Of a DNA stretch of 64,000 bases, positions 59,548 to 64,000 are shown piece by piece (position 1 is the stretch's first letter; every line of letters starts with the position of its first letter). Both the position numbers and the translations under genes were made by a program. The DNA lies in contig NZ_FMHW01000002.1 of assembly GCF_900090325.1 (NCBI RefSeq), positions 7,193,001 to 7,257,000 on the forward strand, given 5' to 3'. The DNA is from Micromonospora pallida. Lineage in GTDB: Bacteria; Actinomycetota; Actinomycetes; Mycobacteriales; Micromonosporaceae. Under the pieces are notes generated by a model that ran no database searches, had not been told where the DNA came from, and saw only the letters and a list, made by a program, of their open reading frames with translations.

Positions 59548-61236
59548 ATGAACGCCGACGAGATCGCCGCCGGACGGGCCCGCTGGCAGGCCCGGTACGA
59601 CGCCGCGCGCAAGCGGGACGCGGACTTCACCACGCTCTCCGGCCTGGAGGTCGAGCCGGTCTACGGCCCGCCGGAGGGAGTCGCCTACCCGGGCTTCGAC
59701 CGCATCGGCTGGCCGGGGGAGTACCCGTACACCCGGGGGTTGCACCCGACCGGCTACCGGGGACGCGCCTGGACGATCCGGCAGTTCGCCGGCTTCGGCA
59801 ACGCCCAGCAGACCAACGAGCGCTACAAGATGATCCTCGGCGCGGGTGGCGGCGGCCTCTCCGTGGCCTTCGACATGCCCACCCTGATGGGGCGGGACTC
59901 CGACGACCCGCAGTCGCTCGGCGAGGTCGGCCACTGCGGCGTCGCCATCGACAGCGCCGTCGACATGGAGGCGCTCTTCGACGGCATCGACCTGGCCGGG
60001 GTCACCACCAGCATGACCATCTCCGGCCCGGCGGTGCCGGTGTTCTGCATGTACCTGGTCGCCGCCGAGCGGCAGGGCGCCGACATCGGCACGCTCGACG
60101 GCACGCTCCAGACCGACATCTTCAAGGAGTACATCGCGCAGAAGGAGTGGCTCTTCGACCCCGAGCCGCACCTGCGCCTGATCGGCGACCTGATGGAGTA
60201 CTGCGCCCGGGACATCCCGCGCTACAAGCCGCTGTCGGTCTCCGGCTACCACATCCGCGAGGCCGGCTCGACCGCCGCGCAGGAGCTGGCGTACACCCTC
60301 GCCGACGGCTTCGGCTACGTCGAGCTGGGGCTGTCCCGGGGCTTGGACGTGAACGTCTTCGCCCCCGGGCTGAGCTTCTTCTTCGACTCGCACGTGGATT
60401 TCTTCGAGGAGATCGCCAAGTTCCGCGCCGCCCGCCGGATCTGGGCCCGCTGGCTGCGGGACGTCTACGGCGCCACCAGCGAGAAGGCGATGTGGATGCG
60501 GTTCCACACGCAGACCGCCGGGGTGTCGCTGACCGCCCAGCAGCCGGTCAACAACGTGGTCCGGACGGCGGTGGAGGCCCTGGCGGCGGTGCTCGGCGGC
60601 ACCAACTCGCTGCACACCAACGCCCTAGACGAGACCCTCGCGCTGCCCACCGACGAGTCCGCCGAGATCGCCCTGCGTACCCAGCAGGTGCTGATGGAGG
60701 AGATCGGCGTGACCAACGTGGCCGACCCGCTCGGCGGCTCCTGGTACGTCGAGGCGCTCACCGACCGGATCGAGGCCGAGGCGGAGGAGATCTTCGCCCG
60801 GATCCGCCAGCTCGGCGGGGACGGTCCGCACACCATCGGCCCGATGACCTCCGGCATCCTGCGGGGCATCGAGGACGGCTGGTTCACCGGCCAGATCGCC
60901 GAGGCGGCCTTCGTCTACCAGCAGGCGCTGGAGAAGGGCGAGAAGAAGATCGTCGGCGTCAACTGCCACACCGGCACGATCGCCAAGGAGCTGGAGATCC
61001 TGCGCATCTCCCACGAGGTGGAGCTGGAGCAGCGCAAGCTGCTCGCCGAGCGCAAGGCCGGCCGGGACAACGACGCGGTCAGGGCCGCCGTCGAGCGGAT
61101 GGTGGCGGTCAGCCGTACCGACGAGAACATGATCCCGGCGATGCTCGACGCGGTCCGCGCCGAGGCGACGCTCGGCGAGATCTGCGACGCGCTGCGGGCC
61201 GAGTGGGGCGTCTACCGGGAGCCGGCGCGGTTCTGA
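59548..61236 (+). CDS. icmA: Isobutyryl-CoA mutase large subunit (IcmA-type)
   Basis: Adenosylcobalamin-dependent interconversion of isobutyryl-CoA and n-butyryl-CoA. The product is 562 residues and lacks the B12-binding domain, as expected of the large subunit. Substrate-specificity residues fit Icm exactly: F80 (TIRQFAGFG) where methylmalonyl-CoA mutase has Tyr, and Q198 (EYIAQKEW) where it has Arg. The conserved His is H235 in SGYHIREAG. The small subunit IcmB (cobalamin domain) is not in the window and must lie elsewhere. The ATG follows GAGGAG. Regulatory site B lies just upstream and a hairpin follows. Confidence 0.9.
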   Translation: MNADEIAAGRARWQARYDAARKRDADFTTLSGLEVEPVYGPPEGVAYPGFDRIGWPGEYPYTRGLHPTGYRGRAWTIRQFAGFGNAQQTNERYKMILGAGGGGLSVAFDMPTLMGRDSDDPQSLGEVGHCGVAIDSAVDMEALFDGIDLAGVTTSMTISGPAVPVFCMYLVAAERQGADIGTLDGTLQTDIFKEYIAQKEWLFDPEPHLRLIGDLMEYCARDIPRYKPLSVSGYHIREAGSTAAQELAYTLADGFGYVELGLSRGLDVNVFAPGLSFFFDSHVDFFEEIAKFRAARRIWARWLRDVYGATSEKAMWMRFHTQTAGVSLTAQQPVNNVVRTAVEALAAVLGGTNSLHTNALDETLALPTDESAEIALRTQQVLMEEIGVTNVADPLGGSWYVEALTDRIEAEAEEIFARIRQLGGDGPHTIGPMTSGILRGIEDGWFTGQIAEAAFVYQQALEKGEKKIVGVNCHTGTIAKELEILRISHEVELEQRKLLAERKAGRDNDAVRAAVERMVAVSRTDENMIPAMLDAVRAEATLGEICDALRAEWGVYREPARF

Positions 61237-61242
61237 TTTCCG

Positions 61243-61286
61243 CGTGGGCGGTGCGGGTCTCCCACCGGCGTCCCGCACCGCCCACG
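61243..61286. terminator. 15-bp perfect hairpin after icmA
   Basis: Arms 61243-61257 (CGTGGGCGGTGCGGG) and 61272-61286 are perfect inverted repeats around a 14-base loop, 7 bases after the icmA stop. It separates icmA from the thioredoxin gene. Confidence 0.72.
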
Positions 61287-61362
61287 ACCAGCCGTGGAAG
61301 TCACATGTGTCGGCACGTCGGCTGAACTGAACCGGGCGTGGCACGTGCGAGACTAGATAACC

Positions 61363-62280
61363 ATGAGCGACCCACGGATCACCTCGTCGATCTTCACCCG
61401 CGGCGCGGTCGACCTCAGCGCCCTGCGCCCCTCCACCCCCGCCCGCCCCACCGCCCCCGCCCAGGGCGGCCCGCCCGCCAACGTGCCGGGCGGTGCCACA
61501 CCGGGTGCCGGGGCCGCGGTGATCGACGTCACCGAGGCGACCTTCCAGTCCGAGGTGCTGGAGCGTTCCCTCAGCACCCCGGTCGTGGTCGACTTCTGGG
61601 CCGAGTGGTGCGAACCCTGCAAGCAGCTCTCCCCGGTGCTGGAGAAGCTCGCCATTGAGGGCGGCGGCGCGTGGGTGCTCGCCAAGGTCGACGTCGAGGC
61701 CAACCCCCGGCTGGCCCAGATGTTCCGGGTGCAGGGCATTCCGATGGTCTTCGCGGTGGTCGGCGGGCAGCCGATCGACGCCTTCTCCGGCGTGGTGCCG
61801 GAGGCACAGCTCCGGCAGTGGATCCAGGCCGTGCTCCAGGCCGGCGGCGTCGCGGTCGAGCCGGCCGGCGACCCCCGCCTCGACGAAGCCGACGACGCGC
61901 TGATGACCGGCGACCTCGACGCGGCCGAGGCGGCGTACCGGAAGATCCTGGCCGAGACCCCGGCGGACGGCGCGGCCGAGGCCGGGCTGGCCCAGGTCGG
62001 GCTGGTCCGCCGGGTGGGCAACGTCGACCCGGTCGCCGTCTTCGCCGCCGCCGAGGCCGCCCACGACGACGTCGAGGCGCAACTTCTCGCCGCCGACGTC
62101 GAGGTGCTCAGCGGACAGGCCGAAGCGGCGTACGCTCGGCTGATCGCCCTGGTCAAGCGGACGGCCGGCGACGACCGGGAGAAGGCCCGCCAGCACCTGG
62201 TCTCGCTGTTCACCATCGCCGGCCCGGACGACCCCGCAGTCGGCAAGGCCCGCCGAGCCCTGGCCAGCGCCCTGTTCTGA
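61363..62280 (+). CDS. Thioredoxin-TPR protein (CnoX/YbbN-like)
   Basis: 305 residues. Disordered Pro/Ala/Gly-rich N-terminus (about 1-50), thioredoxin domain (about 52-160) with [20 protein letters not shown] (active CEPC) and [13 protein letters not shown], then TPR-like helices (about 170-305; [20 protein letters not shown]). This matches the co-chaperone/chaperedoxin family, which protects clients from oxidation. The ATG start has GAGACT 8 bases upstream and TAGATA nearer by. Confidence 0.9.
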   Translation: MSDPRITSSIFTRGAVDLSALRPSTPARPTAPAQGGPPANVPGGATPGAGAAVIDVTEATFQSEVLERSLSTPVVVDFWAEWCEPCKQLSPVLEKLAIEGGGAWVLAKVDVEANPRLAQMFRVQGIPMVFAVVGGQPIDAFSGVVPEAQLRQWIQAVLQAGGVAVEPAGDPRLDEADDALMTGDLDAAEAAYRKILAETPADGAAEAGLAQVGLVRRVGNVDPVAVFAAAEAAHDDVEAQLLAADVEVLSGQAEAAYARLIALVKRTAGDDREKARQHLVSLFTIAGPDDPAVGKARRALASALF

Positions 62281-62346
62281 CCACCCCTCACGCCAGCGCG
62301 GGCCGGCGATGGCCGGCCCGCCCGACCAGACCGAGGACGGGAGCCC

Positions 62347-63501
62347 ATGATGCGCCGGATCGCCGTCCTCGACGCGCCGACCAACCTCGGCCTGCGCCCA
62401 CCCACGCTGACCAGCGTGCCGGGCTGCGCCAAGGCCCCGGGGGCGCTGCGTGACCAGGGCCTGCTCGCCCGGCTGCGGGCCCGCGACGCCGGCTGCCTCA
62501 CCCCACCCCGGTACGACCCGGAGGACTGGCGCCCCGGCGACGGGGTGTGCCACGCCCGGGAGATCGCCGAGTACTCGGTGGCGCTGGCCGGGCGGATCGG
62601 GGACATCATCGACCGGGGTGAGTTCCCGGTGGTGCTCGGCGGGGACTGCTCCGTCCTGCTCGGCTCCGCGCTGGCCATGCACCGGCTCGGTGAGGCGGTC
62701 GGCGGCCGGATCGGCCTGGTCTTCGTGGACGGTCACTCCGACTTCCGGCACCCCGGCAACGCCTCCTACGTCGGCGCGGCCGCCGGCGAGGACCTCGCCC
62801 TGGTGACCGGACGCGGGCAGGCCGACCTGGCCGCCATCGAGGGCCGCCGGCCGTACTTCCGGGACGTCGACGTGGTGGTGCTCGGCATCCGGGCCCAGGA
62901 CGAGTACCGCCTCGACCTCCAGGCCGCCGGCATCGTCACCCGGCCGGTGCCGGCGCTGCGCGCCGAGGGGGCGGCCCGCACCGCGCAGTGGGCCCACGAG
63001 CAACTCGCCGACTGCGCCGGCTACTGGCTGCACGTCGACGTGGACGTGCTCGACCCGGCGGTGATGCCGGCGGTGGACGCCCCCGACCCGGGTGGCATCG
63101 CCTTCGCCGAGCTGGAGATCCTGATCGCCGGCCTGGTCGACACCCCGCACTGCCTCGGCGTCGAGCTCACCGTCTTCGACCCCGACTACGACCCGGACGG
63201 CTCCTACGCCGCCGAGATCGTCAACACGCTGGTCGCCGGCCTGGCCCCGGTCACCGCCCCGGGCGCGGTCCCGCCCCGGCTGCTCCCGCCGTCCCCGGTC
63301 CCCACACCCCGCCCGGCCGTCGCCGCCGTCTTCCCCGAGGCCCTTCTGGAGCGGTCGCTCCCGACCGCCGCAGACCCGTCAACTGCGAGCCGGTCGTCCC
63401 CGGATGACGCCGACGACCTCGCCGTGGTGCGCGAGCGGGTAGCGGATGGCCAGCAGCCGGTTCCGTTCGACGAGGTGCTGCGGAACCTGGAGGGGGCATG
63501 A
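62347..63501 (+). CDS. Arginase/agmatinase-family hydrolase with odd C-terminus
   Basis: 384 residues. The ureohydrolase core (about 5-300) has all manganese motifs: VVLGGDCSVLLGS, FVDGHSDF, LHVDVDVLDP and VELTVFDPDYDPDG. The product could be an arginase, agmatinase or formiminoglutamase; the substrate is not decided. ATG 62347 follows GAGGACGGGAG. After about residue 320 a Pro-rich linker leads to a tail (DDADDLAVVRERVADGQQPV and PFDEVLRNLEGA) that looks like the C-terminus of a Phd/YefM-type antitoxin rather than part of the enzyme. Confidence 0.85.
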   Translation: MMRRIAVLDAPTNLGLRPPTLTSVPGCAKAPGALRDQGLLARLRARDAGCLTPPRYDPEDWRPGDGVCHAREIAEYSVALAGRIGDIIDRGEFPVVLGGDCSVLLGSALAMHRLGEAVGGRIGLVFVDGHSDFRHPGNASYVGAAAGEDLALVTGRGQADLAAIEGRRPYFRDVDVVVLGIRAQDEYRLDLQAAGIVTRPVPALRAEGAARTAQWAHEQLADCAGYWLHVDVDVLDPAVMPAVDAPDPGGIAFAELEILIAGLVDTPHCLGVELTVFDPDYDPDGSYAAEIVNTLVAGLAPVTAPGAVPPRLLPPSPVPTPRPAVAAVFPEALLERSLPTAADPSTASRSSPDDADDLAVVRERVADGQQPVPFDEVLRNLEGA

Positions 63502-63527
63502 CCTACGGCGAGGTCTACGGCCGCTGA
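63394..63527 (+). pseudogene. Possible toxin-antitoxin remnant
   Basis: The last ~35 codons of the arginase frame (DDLAVVRERVADGQQPV, then PFDEVLRN) resemble the end of a Phd/YefM-type antitoxin. Their stop overlaps (ATGA, 63498-63501) an ATG opening MTYGEVYGR, which stops after nine codons. This is the spacing of an antitoxin-toxin pair with the toxin cut short. The match is by eye only. Confidence 0.35.
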
Positions 63528-63772
63528 CCGTCGTTGCCAGCCGACGTCCGGGCTTCCGGGTCGTTACCGCTTGACGTCAGACCGCACGGGCCGAGGTGAC
63601 CGGCGGGTAGGACACACCGTCCGCCGGTCGTGCGGGAGTCGCACCAGACTGGGCCGTCCCGCCCGGCCTCCCTGGCGTGTACGACCACCGCCCGTACCGC
63701 GAACTGCACGTCCTCACGCGTGACGTACGGCGGCAGGGGCACATCGTCCGATGGACCGTCGTTCGGCGGCAC
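63515..63772 (-). CDS. Small cysteine-containing hypothetical protein
   Basis: 85 residues, function unknown. The start is GTG 63772, supported by a strong GAGGAGG site 5 bases upstream. A possible metal motif is VWCDSRTTGGRCVLPAGHLG followed by PC (Cys, Cys-x-LPxGHxGxC), a pattern common in small actinobacterial and phage-borne proteins. The N-terminus (PPYVTREDVQFAVRAVVVHA) looks helical. It lies between the toxin remnant and the IS fragment, in what seems to be an accessory region. Confidence 0.65.
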   Translation of the reverse strand: MPPNDGPSDDVPLPPYVTREDVQFAVRAVVVHAREAGRDGPVWCDSRTTGGRCVLPAGHLGPCGLTSSGNDPEARTSAGNDGQRP

Positions 63773-63889
63773 GGCTTCCTCCTCTGGCGGGTGCGGTGGC
63801 TGGCGGTGGCACCGGAGTGGGCGGGGACGCTCGGCACGGCCGCGCGCCCGTACAGTCGGGTCTGCTGCACCGACAGGTGACAGGTGTAG

Positions 63890-64000
63890 TCACGCGGCCT
63901 GACTGGCCGGTGGGTGCAGGGTGGTCTCGAATCCAACGGGGGTCAACCGGGACAGAGACCGTTGTCGTCTGCGGCGGTGGTAGGTCCGTTCGATCCAGGT
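63890..64000 (-). mobile_element. IS3-family transposase, C-terminal end (partial)
   Basis: The minus-strand frame from the window edge reads WIERTYHRRRRQRSLSRLTP, then VGFETTLHPPASQAA and a TGA at 63890-63892. This is the typical C-terminus of the IS3-family OrfB integrase (rve domain): an (I)E-x-T-Y-H-x-R-R-R-x-x-L-G-x-L-T-P-x-x-F/Y-E pattern. Only 36 codons are visible; the rest lies beyond the window. The IS end is expected within the next ~50 bases downstream (63840-63889), where a TCTGCTGCAC stretch occurs, but no terminal inverted repeat can be confirmed without the other end. Confidence 0.85.

Noticed and set aside
63630..63902. Plus-strand small ORFs opposite the Cys protein and IS end
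   Set aside because: They overlap the minus-strand gene that has a strong ribosome site, and the transposase end; their sequences show no family features.

Overview
The window is high-GC actinobacterial chromosome, most likely from Micromonospora or a close relative in the Micromonosporaceae. The grounds are the GC-rich codon use, the mismatch endonuclease NucS, a Rho factor with a long Arg-rich insertion, Scy/FilP-like coiled-coil polarity proteins, an acyl-CoA mutase set, and many GTG-started, apparently leaderless genes. The genus is an inference. The gene order hom-thrC-thrB-rho-rpmE-prfA-prmC-sua5-ptp-glyA-atp-cobO-murA-nucS-coiled coils-mce-thl-meaB-icmA follows the conserved core known from Streptomyces. 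No tRNA, rRNA or CRISPR array was seen.

Layout. 1-8.6 kb: threonine genes hom, thrC and thrB, with an RND pump and an MFS transporter between thrC and thrB. 8.6-11 kb: rho, with a long leader and a strong hairpin after it. 11-17 kb: a secreted phosphodiester glycosidase/metallophosphoesterase, a membrane-anchored PstS-like protein and a small P-loop kinase. 17-26 kb: rpmE, prfA, a diguanylate cyclase, prmC, sua5, a tyrosine phosphatase, a bifunctional penicillin-binding protein and glyA. 26-36 kb: F1Fo ATP synthase. Its atpC is cut off from atpI-atpD by a terminator and a frameshifted LytR-CpsA-Psr gene. 36-45 kb: cobalamin adenosyltransferase, murA, 3-hydroxybutyryl-CoA dehydrogenase, an ABC-2 exporter, ethylmalonyl-CoA mutase, and small or envelope genes. 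45-52 kb: nucS, aldehyde dehydrogenase, an FHA protein, a two-domain 3-hydroxyacyl-CoA dehydrogenase, a zinc-ribbon-like protein, a hydrolase and a class A beta-lactamase. 52-62 kb: two long coiled-coil proteins, methylmalonyl-CoA epimerase, thiolase, meaB, an Asp23 protein, isobutyryl-CoA mutase large subunit and a thioredoxin/TPR protein. 62-64 kb: an arginase-family enzyme whose tail looks like an antitoxin remnant, a small cysteine protein, and the end of an IS3-family transposase cut by the window edge.

How the genes work together. The acyl-CoA enzymes (hbd, two-domain dehydrogenase, thiolase, epimerase, ethylmalonyl- and isobutyryl-CoA mutases, MeaB, and CobO for adenosylcobalamin) form one metabolic theme: moving C4/C5 acyl-CoAs into methylmalonyl-CoA. 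The most interesting signal is regulatory. A palindrome with half-site CCTTARCGA lies upstream of hbd, of the two-domain dehydrogenase, in the mce/thl divergent promoter and upstream of icmA. This suggests one acyl-CoA-responsive repressor controls genes spread over 21 kb. Other notable points are the detached, frameshift-adjacent atpC, a two-copy palindromic repeat placed between convergent genes, several short duplications at gene ends, and a recurring TAnnnT-N6-8-start-codon layout typical of leaderless mRNAs.
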